Notes: generated by a model from the sequence alone, not told the origin. A stretch of DNA of 64,000 nt from Seohaeicola saemankumensis (GCF_021021435.1 NZ_JAINWI010000014.1:124001-188000); one strand, 5' to 3'; positions 1 through 10,302 are shown, numbered from the stretch's first letter. A program made the numbers and translations.

Positions 1-191
1 TCGATACCGTCCATCCGGCTATCCTTGAGCCAGATATCAAGGATCATCAGGCCCGGCGGCTCGGAATTGATAGCCGACATCGCCTCGTCGGAATTGCCAG
101 CAAGGCGGGTTTCGAACCCCTCATCCTTCAGGATATCCGAGATCAACTCGCGGATATCGCGCTCGTCATCGACAATCAGAATATCGCCCAT
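1..191 (-). CDS. ntrX: NtrX response regulator, N-terminal part (cut by window edge)
   Basis: Only the first 63 codons lie in the window. The start MGDILIVDDERDIRELI and the phosphoacceptor stretch LMILDIWL are the opening of a CheY-like receiver domain. In alphaproteobacteria NtrX is the partner regulator of the membrane kinase NtrY and normally continues into an AAA+ and DNA-binding domain. The ATG follows the ntrY TAG stop with no spacer, so the pair is co-transcribed and probably translationally coupled. It is truncated only by the window boundary. Confidence 0.9.
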   Translation of the reverse strand, partial: MGDILIVDDERDIRELISDILKDEGFETRLAGNSDEAMSAINSEPPGLMILDIWLKDSRMDGI

Positions 192-2570
192 CTATCTGCT
201 CCTCTTCTGTTTCTGCGTCACAGCAGCGCCAAGGGCGGCCGTGTCCTGCCCTTCGTCGTTGCCGCTCAAATCGGTTGTGTCGTCCTGCTCTGCCGCGACA
301 GGGGGCAAAAGCAGCCGGATCACGGCCATCGCGCCGGGCCGTGTTGCACCTTCGAAACAGGGCGCATCCTCCAGTGTCAGCGTGCCGCCATGTTCCTCGA
401 TGATCTTCTTGACGATCGGCAAGCCCAGCCCCGTGCCCTCGTTCCGCGTGGTCACGTAGGGCTCGAACAGGCGGGCACGATCTTCGGGCAGGCCGATCCC
501 GTTATCCATGATACGGATTTCTGCCTGCGCCCCGATCCGCGCGGTCGTCACACGAATCTGCCCTGCATGATCCGCAGGCGCGCCGGTCTGGCGATAGGTT
601 TCAATCGCCTCGCCCGCGTTCTTGATCAGGTTGGTCAGGGCTTGATGGATCATCGTCGCATCAACCTCGGTCTCCAGCGCGTCATCGGCCAGCTCGGTCA
701 GGATCTTCACATCCGGCTGTCCGGCCTGCTGCAACAGCACCGCGTCGCGCACCAATGCAGTCAGGCTTTCGGGCTTACGCTCTGGCTCGGGCATTCGGGC
801 GAATTTAGAAAACTCGTCAACAATGCGTCGCAAATCATTGGTTTGCCTTACAATAACATCCGTCAACAGTTCCAGATCACCACCGTTCTGATCATCCAGA
901 TGGCGGCGGAACTTGCGTTTGATTCGCTCTGCCGACAACTGGATCGGGGTCAGCGGGTTCTTGATTTCATGCGCGATCCGGCGGGCCACGTCCCCCCATG
1001 CGGCCATGCGCTGCGCCGCGACCAGATCAGAGACATCGTCAAAAGCCAGCACATAGCCCTCCAGCCGACCGTCTTCGCCGCGCCGCGTGGATATCCGCAA
1101 CAGCAGGTTTTCCAGCCGCCCCGCACGGCTGACCTTGACCTCGTCCTGCGCGGTTTCGGCCCTGGTCTGCTGAAGCTTCTCGAACAGCGCGCCAAACTCT
1201 GGCACGGCAACGGCCAGCGACACTGATTGGCGGTCTTCCTGCCAGTCCAGCAAACGTTCCGCCGACCTATTGACGAAAGCGACGCGCCCGTCGGCATCCA
1301 CCCCCACTACGCCGGATGTGACAGAGCTGAGCACGGAATCAAACAAGCGGCGGCGGCGTTCGATCTGGTGTGTATTGTCCAGAAGCGTATCGCGCTGGCC
1401 TTTCAACTGCCGCGTCATCTGGTTGAAATACCGCCCCAGCATCGCGATCTCGTCATCGCCTGCCTCGTCGGGCACCTGCACATCCAGATCGCCTGCCCCG
1501 ACGCGTTGCGCCGCCCCTGTCAAACGGCCCACAGGCCGCGACAGACGTTCGGCGAACCACATGCCCAACCAGACCGCTGCAAGAATCAGGATCACCGCGA
1601 AACCAAGATAAACCAGACCGAATTCAAATAGAACGCGCCCGCGTTCGTTCTCGAGTTGTTGATAAAACCGCGCAGTTTCCTTGGTATCATCCAGCAGGTT
1701 CAGCAGTTCGCCATCCACGTTGCGGCTGATATAGAGATAGCGGTCAACGAACTGGTTCAGCCGCACCAGCGCGCGGAATTCGTTGCTGTCCCAATCCTCG
1801 ATGATCTGTACGCCGCCTTCGCGTGCGGCACTGATCACATCATCGGCGGGTTTCTCGAAATCGAACAGATAGGACCGCTCGCCACGGGCACGGATCTCGC
1901 CGGTGCCGTCAATCACATAGGCCTCGCGCAACCCGCGCTGGATCTGGGTCTGGCCCTGCGCCAGCACGCGGCGCACATCGCCATCGCCCATGAAGAACGT
2001 GTTGCGGCGGTTGTTGTCCAAATAGACAGCCAGCGCCTCGGCATCCTCGGTCAGATCGCGGCGATGTTCTTCCTCATAAGCCTCGGCCGCCGCCAGTGAA
2101 CTGCCCACCACCTGCCGCACGCGATCCGAGAACCAGCCCTCAAGCCCGACATTGATCGTCAGCCCTGCAAAGATCGCAACCGACACCGTGGGCACCAGCG
2201 CAATCGCGGCAAACACACCTGTCAGCCGCAGATGCAGCTTCGATCCGGCCGAGCGTGCACGCCGCGCCGCAATCAGCCCCGCCACCTTTTGCAGGACCAG
2301 CGCCGCGACCAGCAGGACATAGACCAGATCGACCAGAAGGATCAGCCGCAGCCCGATGGCCGACGACCCCTGATCCAGCGGACCCAGCACCAGAAAAGTA
2401 GCCACAGCCAGCACAGGGCCGAGCATGACCAGCCCCAGCGTGGCGACATTCTGCACCTTCTTCAGGCGGCGCAAACGCGCCAGCCTGTTCCAGTCGATGC
2501 CGCGTTGCGACCGGGTAATCACCCGCTGCCCCCGTCCTGATTGATGCGGCGCCAGAGCGCCTGACCGCAT
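192..2570 (-). CDS. ntrY: NtrY membrane sensor histidine kinase
   Basis: 792 residues, the usual length for NtrY. The N-terminal third has membrane segments around residues 40-65, 75-95 and 115-140. A periplasmic region follows, then another membrane helix near 310-335. A HAMP linker (RLSRPVGRLTGAAQRV), a PAS region, the H-box RIAHEIKNPLTPIQL, an N-box (NLIKNAGEA) and G-boxes (DNGIGLP, GTGLGLPIV) complete a kinase that should autophosphorylate and pass phosphate to NtrX. The family is tied to nitrogen, redox and envelope control in alphaproteobacteria. It lies in dusB-ntrBC-ntrYX order, 52 bases after ntrC. ATG start used; a shorter start inside the basic N-terminal tail is possible. Confidence 0.95.
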   Translation of the reverse strand: MRSGALAPHQSGRGQRVITRSQRGIDWNRLARLRRLKKVQNVATLGLVMLGPVLAVATFLVLGPLDQGSSAIGLRLILLVDLVYVLLVAALVLQKVAGLIAARRARSAGSKLHLRLTGVFAAIALVPTVSVAIFAGLTINVGLEGWFSDRVRQVVGSSLAAAEAYEEEHRRDLTEDAEALAVYLDNNRRNTFFMGDGDVRRVLAQGQTQIQRGLREAYVIDGTGEIRARGERSYLFDFEKPADDVISAAREGGVQIIEDWDSNEFRALVRLNQFVDRYLYISRNVDGELLNLLDDTKETARFYQQLENERGRVLFEFGLVYLGFAVILILAAVWLGMWFAERLSRPVGRLTGAAQRVGAGDLDVQVPDEAGDDEIAMLGRYFNQMTRQLKGQRDTLLDNTHQIERRRRLFDSVLSSVTSGVVGVDADGRVAFVNRSAERLLDWQEDRQSVSLAVAVPEFGALFEKLQQTRAETAQDEVKVSRAGRLENLLLRISTRRGEDGRLEGYVLAFDDVSDLVAAQRMAAWGDVARRIAHEIKNPLTPIQLSAERIKRKFRRHLDDQNGGDLELLTDVIVRQTNDLRRIVDEFSKFARMPEPERKPESLTALVRDAVLLQQAGQPDVKILTELADDALETEVDATMIHQALTNLIKNAGEAIETYRQTGAPADHAGQIRVTTARIGAQAEIRIMDNGIGLPEDRARLFEPYVTTRNEGTGLGLPIVKKIIEEHGGTLTLEDAPCFEGATRPGAMAVIRLLLPPVAAEQDDTTDLSGNDEGQDTAALGAAVTQKQKRSR

Positions 2571-2622
2571 TTATTGCGACAAATCAGCAACGACACTGAT
2601 TTGCCACTTTTCTGTTGCGGTT

Positions 2623-3996
2623 TTACATCAATTTGCGGCGGCGTGTCACGCGAATATCCAGATCAGTGATCTTCTTACGCAAGGTATTGCGGTTGATCCC
2701 CAGAAGATCGGCACATTTGGCCTGATTTCCACCGGTCGCCTCTAGAGCGATTTCAAGCAACGGGGCTTCAACTTCACGCAGAATACGGCCATAAAGACCC
2801 GGCGGCGGCAACATATTTCCATGCAGATCGAAATAGCGCCGCAGATGCCTGTTGACGGAAGCCGAAAGCTTTTCAGTGTCGTTGCCACCGCCGAACACCG
2901 GCTCCATCTCGGGCTGGTTGCCCAGAACCGCCTCGACCTCGGCACGGGTGATCTCGTCGGCGCGACTGGTCAGCACCAGACGGCGGATCGCGTTTTCCAA
3001 CTGCCTGACGTTGCCGGGCCAACTATAGGCGCGCATCAGTTCAACCGCATCGCGCGACAAACGGCGCTTGGGCGCACCGTCGCGTTCACTCCGGAACAGA
3101 AAGTGTTCGGAGAGCAGCGGAATATCGTCCACACGCTCGCGCAGCGATGGCACCTCGATCGTGGCCCCACCCAGACGGTAATACAAATCCTGCCGCATCC
3201 GCCCCTGATCCATCGCCTGCCCAAGATTGCTCTGGCTGGTGGCCATGAAGCGGGGCAACTGATCGCCGGGGCTGTCCATCATCCGCACAATACGAGCCTG
3301 ACTTTCAGGGTCGATATCGCCGATCTCGTCAAACAGGACCGAGCCCCCCTTGGCCCGCGCCAGAACCCGTGCAGGACCTTCGATATCCTGCAAATCGCTG
3401 GCGGTGACAGTCACGAAGGGCAAGGTGCGCCTGTCGGAAAAGTCGTGGATCGCGCGCGCGATCAGGGATTTTCCAGTCCCGCTTTCGCCCGAAATCAGCA
3501 CCGGCAAATCGGTGTTCATCACCCGCGCGACCAGACGGTAAAGCGCCTGCATGGCTGGCGTGCGCCCGACCAGCGGCAGATCGTCCGGCCGCTCGGTCGC
3601 GTCATTCACCGGCGCCGCGGGCGCGACGCGACGGCGGCTTTCCAGCGCACGCGCCGTGCGTTTCATCAGATCGGGAAGATCGAAAGGTTTGGGCAGATAG
3701 TCATAAGCCTCGGCCTCGGCAGCCTGAATTGCCGTCATGATGGTATTCTGGGCCGATATCACGATCACCGGCAGACCGGGACGGTCCTGCGCGATCTTGG
3801 GCAGCATTTCGAGCCCGTTGCCATCGGGCATCATCACGTCCGAGATCACCACATCGCCCTTGCCCTCCGCCACCCAGCGCATCAGCGTCGTCAGGCTGGA
3901 TGTCGCATGCACCTTGCAGCCCGCCCGCGTCAGGGCCTGTGTCAGCACCGTGCGGATGGTGCGATCGTCATCGGCGACAAGAACGGTTCCGTCCAT
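2623..3996 (-). CDS. ntrC: NtrC nitrogen response regulator lacking the GAFTGA loop
   Basis: 457 residues. The receiver domain has Asp53 in [13 protein letters not shown] and a conserved Lys near 103. The AAA+ domain has Walker A GESGTGKS (170-177) and Walker [12 protein letters not shown] (about 219-229). The C-terminal Fis-type helix-turn-helix includes [21 protein letters not shown]. The segment between them (about 195-216), where sigma54 activators carry GAFTGA, is shortened and lacks the motif. Rhodobacter capsulatus NtrC is known to have the same loss and to activate sigma70 RNA polymerase, so sigma54-independent activation is inferred here. It is the partner of NtrB, whose stop lies 6 bases upstream of this start. 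Confidence 0.95.
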   Translation of the reverse strand: MDGTVLVADDDRTIRTVLTQALTRAGCKVHATSSLTTLMRWVAEGKGDVVISDVMMPDGNGLEMLPKIAQDRPGLPVIVISAQNTIMTAIQAAEAEAYDYLPKPFDLPDLMKRTARALESRRRVAPAAPVNDATERPDDLPLVGRTPAMQALYRLVARVMNTDLPVLISGESGTGKSLIARAIHDFSDRRTLPFVTVTASDLQDIEGPARVLARAKGGSVLFDEIGDIDPESQARIVRMMDSPGDQLPRFMATSQSNLGQAMDQGRMRQDLYYRLGGATIEVPSLRERVDDIPLLSEHFLFRSERDGAPKRRLSRDAVELMRAYSWPGNVRQLENAIRRLVLTSRADEITRAEVEAVLGNQPEMEPVFGGGNDTEKLSASVNRHLRRYFDLHGNMLPPPGLYGRILREVEAPLLEIALEATGGNQAKCADLLGINRNTLRKKITDLDIRVTRRRKLM

Positions 3997-4002
3997 CGGC
4001 GT

Positions 4003-5109
4003 CTACTCCCTTGAAGACTTTGAATTGGTGGTATTGCGGCTGAGCGGCTTGTCGCGCGGCGCGCGCGGCAGCGACATGCGAAAGACGGTGCGTCCGGGCA
4101 CGGAATCGACCGAGATCCAGCCGTGATGGTCCGACATGATCTTGCTGACCAACGCCAGACCCAGCCCCGTGCCATTCTCGCGGCCCGACACGAAAGGATC
4201 GAAAATATCCCCTGCAATATCGGGCGGCAGACCGGGGCCATCGTCGATCACCTCGATCTGCAACGGCAGGGACTGGCCCGTCCCGTCGCTGCGACGCAGG
4301 CGGAAGGAATGCTCGAAATAGGACCGAAGACGTATCGTTCCGCCTTTTTTATCAGCAGCTTCCGAGGCGTTTTTAACCAGGTTAAGAACCACCTGCAGCA
4401 ACTGGTCGGGATCACCCCATGCCATCGGCAGCGACGGGTCATAATCCTCGATGATCTTCATATGCGCGCCGAACCCCAGCAATGCCGAACGCCGTGCGCG
4501 GTCCAGAACGTCATGGATATTGACTTCGCGCTGGTCGGGCGGGCTGAGGTTGCCGAATTGCTCGACCTGCTCCAGCAGTTTCACGATCCGGCGGCTTTCC
4601 TCGACGATCAGATCGGTCAGTTCCATATCCTCGGCACTCAGACCCATCGACAGCAGTTGCGCCGCCCCTGTGATGCCCGCCAACGGGTTCTTGATCTCGT
4701 GGGCCAGCATCTCGGCCATGCCGATCGCGGATTTTGCAGCCGATTTCACCGAATGAGAATGCGTCACCCGCCCCGCCAGTTCCCGCGGCGAGATCAGCAG
4801 GATCATGAAACCGGGCCGTCCCTGCAACGGGGCGATCTGGAGATTGCAATGCAGCGGCACACGCTCACCCGTGCCCACATCGACGTCATTGACGAAAAGC
4901 GGGGTGGAGGTCTCGCGCGCCCGGTCGAATGCTTCCTGCATGGGCGCGTCCACCATCACGCGGTCCCAGACGGGCTGTCCGCGCACGGATTTCAGCGATG
5001 CGTTGAGGAAAAGCTCCGCCGCCGGATTGGCGTCGTCGATCATATCGTCGGGATCAAGCAGAATCGCCGGAACCGGAAGTGAGGACCATAGGGCAGATTC
5101 GTCGATCAC
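4003..5109 (-). CDS. ntrB: NtrB nitrogen-sensing histidine kinase/phosphatase
   Basis: 368 residues, no membrane segments, so cytosolic as expected. A PAS-like N-terminus (residues 1-110) precedes the H-box MLAHEIKNPLAGITGA with His137. An N-box (NLVKNASEA) and G-boxes (DDGPGLP, GTGLGLALV) form the ATPase half. By family knowledge NtrB phosphorylates or dephosphorylates NtrC under control of PII. Its ATG overlaps the dusB stop as ATGA, and ntrC follows after 6 bases, so the three genes form one transcript. Confidence 0.95.
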   Translation of the reverse strand: MIDESALWSSLPVPAILLDPDDMIDDANPAAELFLNASLKSVRGQPVWDRVMVDAPMQEAFDRARETSTPLFVNDVDVGTGERVPLHCNLQIAPLQGRPGFMILLISPRELAGRVTHSHSVKSAAKSAIGMAEMLAHEIKNPLAGITGAAQLLSMGLSAEDMELTDLIVEESRRIVKLLEQVEQFGNLSPPDQREVNIHDVLDRARRSALLGFGAHMKIIEDYDPSLPMAWGDPDQLLQVVLNLVKNASEAADKKGGTIRLRSYFEHSFRLRRSDGTGQSLPLQIEVIDDGPGLPPDIAGDIFDPFVSGRENGTGLGLALVSKIMSDHHGWISVDSVPGRTVFRMSLPRAPRDKPLSRNTTNSKSSRE

Positions 5110-6122
5110 GCAGCGTGCCTCCGCTCGGCCTGTCCGGATGGGGTCCGAGAGGATGAGGATGCAGCCAACGCATCGGGCAGCAGTGACAGCACCTCTTGCG
5201 GCGTCCTGGCGGTCAGGATGCGGTGACGCAAGGCTGCCTCGGTGCCTGCATGATCCATATACCAGCCGAAATGCTTGCGGGCCATCCGCAGCCCCAAATC
5301 CACGCCATAGAAGATCAACATCGACTCGTAATGTCCTGAAACCATTGCCACCATATCCGATCCGCGCGGGATATGCGGCGCGGGCTGTCCGAACAGGTCA
5401 TGTGCGATACCGGCCAGCAGCCAAGGTTTGCCCTGTGCTGCGCGCCCAACCATCACACCGTCAGCGCCTGACAGACGCAACGCCTCGGCAGCGGTTGTGC
5501 TATCCGTGATATCGCCATTCGCAATGACCTGAATCCGCACCGCCTGCTTGACTGCGGCAATTGCGGCCCAATCCGCCTGCCCCTTGTAGAACTGGCAGCG
5601 CGTGCGTCCGTGGATCGTGATCATTCGCACGCCCGCAGCCTCTGCCCGCCGCGCGATATCGGGCGCATTCAGGCAGTCCGTATCCCAGCCCAGACGGGTC
5701 TTGAGGGTCACTGGCACCTTCACCGCCGCGACAACCGCCTCAATCAAACGCAAGGCATGATCCGGTTCGCGCATCAAGGCCGAGCCAGACATGCCACCCA
5801 CGACCTTTTTCGCGGGGCAACCCATATTGATGTCGATGATCCGCGCGCCAGAGGCTTCGATCATGCGCGCGGCCTCGGCCATCCAATGCGGATCGCGTCC
5901 TGCGATCTGCACCGATGTGCCCGCTACATCCGCGCCCAGTTCGGCCCGGTCACGCGCCTCAAGCCGGCCTGTCACCATCTCGCGGCAGGCAACCATCTCG
6001 CTGACGACAAGCCCCGCCCCGAAGGACGCGACCAGCGACCGGAACGGCAGATCGGTGATTCCCGCCAGCGGAGCCAGCAGAACCGGTGAGGGTAGAATGT
6101 GATCTCCAATCAGCAATGGCAT
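5106..6122 (-). CDS. dusB: tRNA-dihydrouridine synthase DusB (NifR3)
   Basis: 338 residues. An FMN-binding TIM barrel with LAPLAGITDLPFR at the N-terminus, the signature INMGCPAKKVVGGMSGSALM with the catalytic-loop Cys, HGRTRCQFYKG, and a phosphate-binding GADGVMVGRAAQGKPW. It reduces uridine to dihydrouridine in tRNA. In Rhodobacter this gene was named nifR3 because it heads the ntrBC operon. That order is seen here, overlapping ntrB by 4 bases. The promoter of the whole operon should lie in the 238-base divergent spacer shared with ispDF. Confidence 0.96.
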   Translation of the reverse strand: MPLLIGDHILPSPVLLAPLAGITDLPFRSLVASFGAGLVVSEMVACREMVTGRLEARDRAELGADVAGTSVQIAGRDPHWMAEAARMIEASGARIIDINMGCPAKKVVGGMSGSALMREPDHALRLIEAVVAAVKVPVTLKTRLGWDTDCLNAPDIARRAEAAGVRMITIHGRTRCQFYKGQADWAAIAAVKQAVRIQVIANGDITDSTTAAEALRLSGADGVMVGRAAQGKPWLLAGIAHDLFGQPAPHIPRGSDMVAMVSGHYESMLIFYGVDLGLRMARKHFGWYMDHAGTEAALRHRILTARTPQEVLSLLPDALAASSSSRTPSGQAERRHAA

Positions 6123-6360
6123 GCCTAATCCTTGTGCGTTGGCCTCTGGCTAACGCAGGGCGGAGGGCCCGACAACGAAACCAGCGAGGAACATGGGCCT
6201 AATATAGGCAAACCCTGTAGAATTGCCTAATTATTAAGCAAAGCGACTGACAAACTGGCACATTGCCCTTTGGTCGCCTGCGTCCTATGCAGATGATAAA
6301 CGCGTTCAGCAAGACTGGATCACAGGTGCGACAACCCAAAACCCAGCAAGAGCATCGCTC

Positions 6361-7500
6361 ATGAGCACGGCCGCGATCATTGTCGCCGCAGGGCGCGGCA
6401 CCCGTGCGGGCGGAGACAAGCCCAAGCAATGGCAGGCGCTGGCGGGGCGTCGTGTGATTGACTGGACACTGGAACGGTTCCTGCACGCGCCGGGGATCGA
6501 CACGGTTCTGGTTGTCTTGCATCCCGATGATCTGGGGGTGTTTGACGCCCCCGAAGGCGTATGTGTCACCACCGGCGGCGCCAGCCGCGATATCTCGGTC
6601 CGCAACGGACTTGAGGCGCTGGACGGACACGGGATCACCCGCGTGCTGATCCATGATGTCGCCCGTCCCTGCACACCAGCCCGACTGATACAGGACGTGC
6701 TGGGCGCACTCGACCATGCCGACGCCGCAGCCCCCGGCCTGCCCGTCACTGACGCGCTGTGGCGTGGCAAGCAAGGCCATGTCGCAGACACACCCGCGCG
6801 TGCCGATCTTTTTCGCGCCCAAACCCCGCAGGGTTTCCACTTTGACCGATTGCTCGCGGCCCATCGCGCGCATCAGGGCGGTGCCGCCGACGATGTCGAG
6901 GTCGCCCGCGCCGCAGGGATGAGGGTTGTCATCACCCCCGGCCATGAAGACAATCTGAAAATCACCACGCCCGAGGATTTCGTCAGGGCCGACCGCATCT
7001 TGAAAGGACACCCGAGCGCCATGGATATCAGACTGGGCAATGGCTATGATGTGCACCGCTTCGGGCCGGGGGATCATGTGATGCTTTGCGGTGTAGCCGT
7101 GCCACACGGGCGCGGGCTGGTCGGCCATTCCGATGCCGATGTGGGCATGCATGCGGTGACCGATGCGATCTATGGCGCACTGGCCATGGGCGATATCGGG
7201 CGGCATTTCCCACCGTCTGATCCGCAATGGAAAGGTGCGGCCAGCCATATATTTTTGCGCCATGCAGTCGGACTCGCGCTGGAACTTGGTTTTCAGATCA
7301 GTAACATAGACTGCACACTTGTCTGCGAATTCCCCAAAATCGGCCCGCATGCGGCGGCGATGCAAACCGAAATGGCCGCAATCATGGGGCTTGACCCATC
7401 CCGCGTGTCGGTCAAGGCCACCACCAGCGAAAGACTGGGCTTTACAGGCCGCGAGGAAGGCATCGCCGCACTGGCTACGGCAGCACTGGTGAAAGCATGA
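6361..7500 (+). CDS. ispDF: Bifunctional IspD/IspF enzyme of the MEP isoprenoid pathway
   Basis: 379 residues, a natural fusion. Residues 1-220 are 2-C-methyl-D-erythritol 4-phosphate cytidylyltransferase ([19 protein letters not shown] nucleotide-binding start; [19 protein letters not shown]). Residues 221-379, beginning [14 protein letters not shown], are MECDP synthase, with the zinc ligands Asp and His in GYDVH and the [16 protein letters not shown] signature. The fusion skips the IspE step in the order of domains and is common in alphaproteobacteria. The dxr gene of the same pathway is at 49585-50757. Its stop overlaps pgpA as ATGA. Confidence 0.97.
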   Translation: MSTAAIIVAAGRGTRAGGDKPKQWQALAGRRVIDWTLERFLHAPGIDTVLVVLHPDDLGVFDAPEGVCVTTGGASRDISVRNGLEALDGHGITRVLIHDVARPCTPARLIQDVLGALDHADAAAPGLPVTDALWRGKQGHVADTPARADLFRAQTPQGFHFDRLLAAHRAHQGGAADDVEVARAAGMRVVITPGHEDNLKITTPEDFVRADRILKGHPSAMDIRLGNGYDVHRFGPGDHVMLCGVAVPHGRGLVGHSDADVGMHAVTDAIYGALAMGDIGRHFPPSDPQWKGAASHIFLRHAVGLALELGFQISNIDCTLVCEFPKIGPHAAAMQTEMAAIMGLDPSRVSVKATTSERLGFTGREEGIAALATAALVKA

Positions 7501-7997
7501 GCACCGCCAGCCACCTGATCGCGACCTTCTTCTATGTGGGTCATCTGAAACCGGCCCCCGGCACATGGGGGTCACTGGCCGCCTTACCCATTGGCTGGGC
7601 ACTCTTCACGCTGGGAGGTCTGCCGCTGTTTTCTGCGGGAATCGTGCTGGCCTGTGCGTTAGGATGGTGGGCCACCGCGCTGGAAACAAAAGGCAAAGCC
7701 GATCACGATCCCTCGGAAATCGTGATCGACGAGGTGGCCGGCCAGTGGATTGCCCTGTTGCCCGTGATGATCGGTGCCAGCCATTCCGGCGCGGGCGTTC
7801 TGGCCCTCTGGCCCGGTTGGGTGACGGCCTTTGTAGCGTTCCGCTTATTCGATATCACGAAGCTCGGCCCTGTCGGTTGGGCTGACCGGCAGTACGGCCC
7901 TTTGGGTGTCATGCTGGATGATGTGATCGCAGGCGTCTTCGCGGCGCTTGTGGTTGGACTGGGGGCCTATATCTCGCATGGCGTGTTGGGGGTCTGA
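7497..7997 (+). CDS. pgpA: Phosphatidylglycerophosphatase A
   Basis: 166 residues. The N-terminal [13 protein letters not shown] and the acidic [17 protein letters not shown] motif are the PgpA family signatures. Several hydrophobic helices place it in the inner membrane, where it dephosphorylates phosphatidylglycerophosphate to phosphatidylglycerol. [15 protein letters not shown] and LDDVIAG near the C-terminus fit the family. It starts inside the ispDF stop (4-base overlap) and ends one base before pncC, so the three genes are one operon. Confidence 0.94.
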   Translation: MSTASHLIATFFYVGHLKPAPGTWGSLAALPIGWALFTLGGLPLFSAGIVLACALGWWATALETKGKADHDPSEIVIDEVAGQWIALLPVMIGASHSGAGVLALWPGWVTAFVAFRLFDITKLGPVGWADRQYGPLGVMLDDVIAGVFAALVVGLGAYISHGVLGV

Positions 7998-7998
7998 C

Positions 7999-8472
7999 AT
8001 GGACCGTGCTGTTGATAGCCTGCTGGATGCCTACCGGCGCGCAGGCTTGCGGATTGCCACCGCAGAAAGCTGCACAGGCGGGATGGTGGCCGCAGCGCTG
8101 ACTGATGTGGCCGGATCATCCGATGTGTTCGAGCGCGGTGTCGTCACCTATTCCAACGCAGCCAAGACCGATCTGCTGGGCGTATCGCCTGAAACGCTCG
8201 CCGCGTATGGGGCGGTCTCCGAAGAGGTCGCGCAGGAAATGGCCAAGGGTGCACTGGCCACGTCACAGGCCGATGTCGCGGTCTCGGTCACAGGTATCGC
8301 AGGTCCGGGCGGGTCGGAGTTCAAACCCGAAGGACGCGTCTGCTTCGGACTGGCCCGCAAAGGCCGTCCCACCAGGGTCGAAACTGTCGAATTCGGCGCG
8401 CAGGGCCGTGCCTCTGTTCGCCTTGCTGCCACAGATCATGCGTTGGACATGCTGCGGTCAGCACTGGCCTGA
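7999..8472 (+). CDS. pncC: Nicotinamide-nucleotide amidase (CinA C-terminal domain protein)
   Basis: 157 residues. This is the stand-alone CinA C-terminal domain, with TAESCTGGMVAAALTDVAGSS containing the catalytic Ser, a Tyr in VVTYSN, and VTGIAGPGGSE. The family hydrolyses NMN to nicotinate mononucleotide and ammonia in pyridine-nucleotide recycling. The ATG one base after the pgpA stop was chosen; an upstream in-frame extension would run into pgpA coding sequence. The N-terminal MoeA-like domain of full CinA is absent, as usual for this short form. Confidence 0.92.
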   Translation: MDRAVDSLLDAYRRAGLRIATAESCTGGMVAAALTDVAGSSDVFERGVVTYSNAAKTDLLGVSPETLAAYGAVSEEVAQEMAKGALATSQADVAVSVTGIAGPGGSEFKPEGRVCFGLARKGRPTRVETVEFGAQGRASVRLAATDHALDMLRSALA

Positions 8473-8500
8473 CATTCATATCGCCGCATAAGCAGCTGTT

Positions 8501-9808
8501 TTACAAATGCGACCGCAGGATGGCGGTCAGCCGCGCCAGATCCGCCTGCCCCTCGATCAGCGACCACAACCGGTCAGCCTGATCAATCCCCAGCAAACTG
8601 CGCGCCTTGCTCTGGACCTTCTGCTGCCGCAACTCCAGCGTCATCGGCGCGTTCAGATCATGTGCGGCGTTCAAAACCTGCCCGTCCTGCATCACCACCC
8701 GCAAACGCGTGGCGGTTTCGGCCACCGTGTCATCAGCCGTGATATGCACCTTGTCGCGCAAGGCCTGCACATCGGGATCGGCGCACACTTCGGCGCTGTA
8801 GCTGTCCAGCACGGCAGTATCATGGCCCAAAACCTGCATGGCCAGCACCGTGCCATAGCTGAACTTGGCCCCCAGTCCTGACATCGGCGAGATCTGGTTG
8901 CATACGGTCATCCAGCGCGGATGCGTCGCCACCTCTATCCACGCGATCCGGTCCGCAGACAGCGGCGCAAGGCTCAAGCCGGCCTCAAGCGCCGCATGCA
9001 GACCGTGGCAGCAGGCGTGGAACTTGTGGCTGACAGTCTCGAACAGCCAGTCCTGCCCGATCCCTGCCATACCTTCGGCCAAGGCCTGCCCCGCATGGGT
9101 CGGACCGAATCCTTGCGCCGATTCCAGCGCATCGGGATTGGCCTCGAAGCCGCGCGCGACCAGCCGCGCCGCCTCGACACCATTCGCCGCAGCCAGCCCT
9201 GCATTGAAAGGTTTGCCCATGGTACCGAATTGCGACTTCAACCCCGAAGCGCGGGTCGCCACCAGTCCCAAGGCCATCGCGCATCCCTGCGCGTCCAGCC
9301 CCATCAACCGCGCCGCCGCCAAGGCCGCACCAAAGGCCCCTGACGTGCCGGTCTGGTGGAACCCCGTCTGGTAATGGTCGCGCCCCAGCCAGACACCCAC
9401 GCGCACGGATGCCTCGACCCCGATCAAAGCGGCCTCCTGCATGGTTGCCGCATCCGCGCCGACCTCCTCGGCCACAGCCAGAGCCGCCGGAATTACCGCC
9501 ACCGAAGGGTGGCCGATATGGGCAAAATGCGTATCGTCATAATCCAGCGCATGGCTGGTCGTCCCGTTCGACAGCGCGGCGGCACGGGCCGGCACGCGGG
9601 TCTGAGTGCCGATCAAGCTGGCACTTGGGGCGCCTGCTTCCTCCAGCACCATCTCACGGGTGATGCGTGCCACCGGCTCGTCGCGTCCGGCCAAGCCCAC
9701 GACAGCCCAGTCCAGCAAAGAGAGCTGCAACATCCGCAACGCCGAAGGCGGAATTATGGATGAGGGTGTTTCTGCTGCAAATTCTGACAGTTGTCCGGTG
9801 ATCGTCAT
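8501..9808 (-). CDS. MmgE/PrpD family protein
   Basis: 435 residues, a typical MmgE/PrpD length. Recognised from ALSNGTTSHALDYDDTH, the helical N-terminal domain and the second-domain stretch HKFHACCHGLHAALEA. Characterised relatives include 2-methylcitrate dehydratase (PrpD), cis-aconitate decarboxylase and MmgE. No prpB, prpC or acn neighbour is present, so the substrate cannot be named. Start at MTITGQL was chosen because it has an AGGGAG site 9 bases upstream; a longer in-frame extension has low-complexity arginine-rich sequence and is unlikely to be translated. Confidence 0.85.
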   Translation of the reverse strand: MTITGQLSEFAAETPSSIIPPSALRMLQLSLLDWAVVGLAGRDEPVARITREMVLEEAGAPSASLIGTQTRVPARAAALSNGTTSHALDYDDTHFAHIGHPSVAVIPAALAVAEEVGADAATMQEAALIGVEASVRVGVWLGRDHYQTGFHQTGTSGAFGAALAAARLMGLDAQGCAMALGLVATRASGLKSQFGTMGKPFNAGLAAANGVEAARLVARGFEANPDALESAQGFGPTHAGQALAEGMAGIGQDWLFETVSHKFHACCHGLHAALEAGLSLAPLSADRIAWIEVATHPRWMTVCNQISPMSGLGAKFSYGTVLAMQVLGHDTAVLDSYSAEVCADPDVQALRDKVHITADDTVAETATRLRVVMQDGQVLNAAHDLNAPMTLELRQQKVQSKARSLLGIDQADRLWSLIEGQADLARLTAILRSHL

Positions 9809-9849
9809 CTTGGCTGGCTCCCTGATTCGAAAGCCAGCATAGCGCGCAT

Positions 9850-10302
9850 TCAGACAGCGTAAAGCTGCGCCGCTCGCCGCTCGAACGCCCGCACGATCCG
9901 TTGCATCGCCTCGTTGAATACCACCCCGATGATGCCCTGCAACACGGCGTTGCGAAATTCGAAATCGACAAAGAAGGTCACATCGCATCCGCCACCTTCC
10001 GCATCGGCAAAGGACCAGGTCGATTTCATATAGCGGAAAGGCCCGTCCAGATATTCGGTGTCGATCGACTTCTGTTCAGGCCACAGGATCACGCGGCTGC
10101 CGAATCGTTCGCGGAAGACCTTGAAGCTGATCACGAGATCGGCCTCCATCACCTGCGATCCATCCGCGCGCGGTGTGACCGAGCGGATGCGCGCAGCAGC
10201 GCACCATGGCAGGAATTGCGGATACTGCGCCACATCCGCGACCAGATCATACATCTGCTGCGCGCTGTAAGGCAGGCGGCGGGTTTCGTGGTGGGTCGGC
10301 AT
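9850..10302 (-). CDS. COQ10/RatA-type START-domain protein
   Basis: 150 residues. The N-terminus ([26 protein letters not shown]) and the C-terminal amphipathic helix are those of the polyketide-cyclase/START family that includes mitochondrial Coq10 and bacterial RatA. In alphaproteobacteria it is thought to bind ubiquinone or its precursors and support respiration; the RatA toxin label is carried over from E. coli and should not be assumed. It lies just upstream of the MmgE/PrpD gene on the same strand, with no obvious functional link. Confidence 0.88.
   Translation of the reverse strand: MPTHHETRRLPYSAQQMYDLVADVAQYPQFLPWCAAARIRSVTPRADGSQVMEADLVISFKVFRERFGSRVILWPEQKSIDTEYLDGPFRYMKSTWSFADAEGGGCDVTFFVDFEFRNAVLQGIIGVVFNEAMQRIVRAFERRAAQLYAV

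Noticed and set aside
6199-7602. 467-codon minus-strand open frame
   Set aside because: It lies antisense to ispDF, whose domains and motifs are unmistakable; the antisense frame shows no recognisable family and is a by-product of GC-rich codon use.
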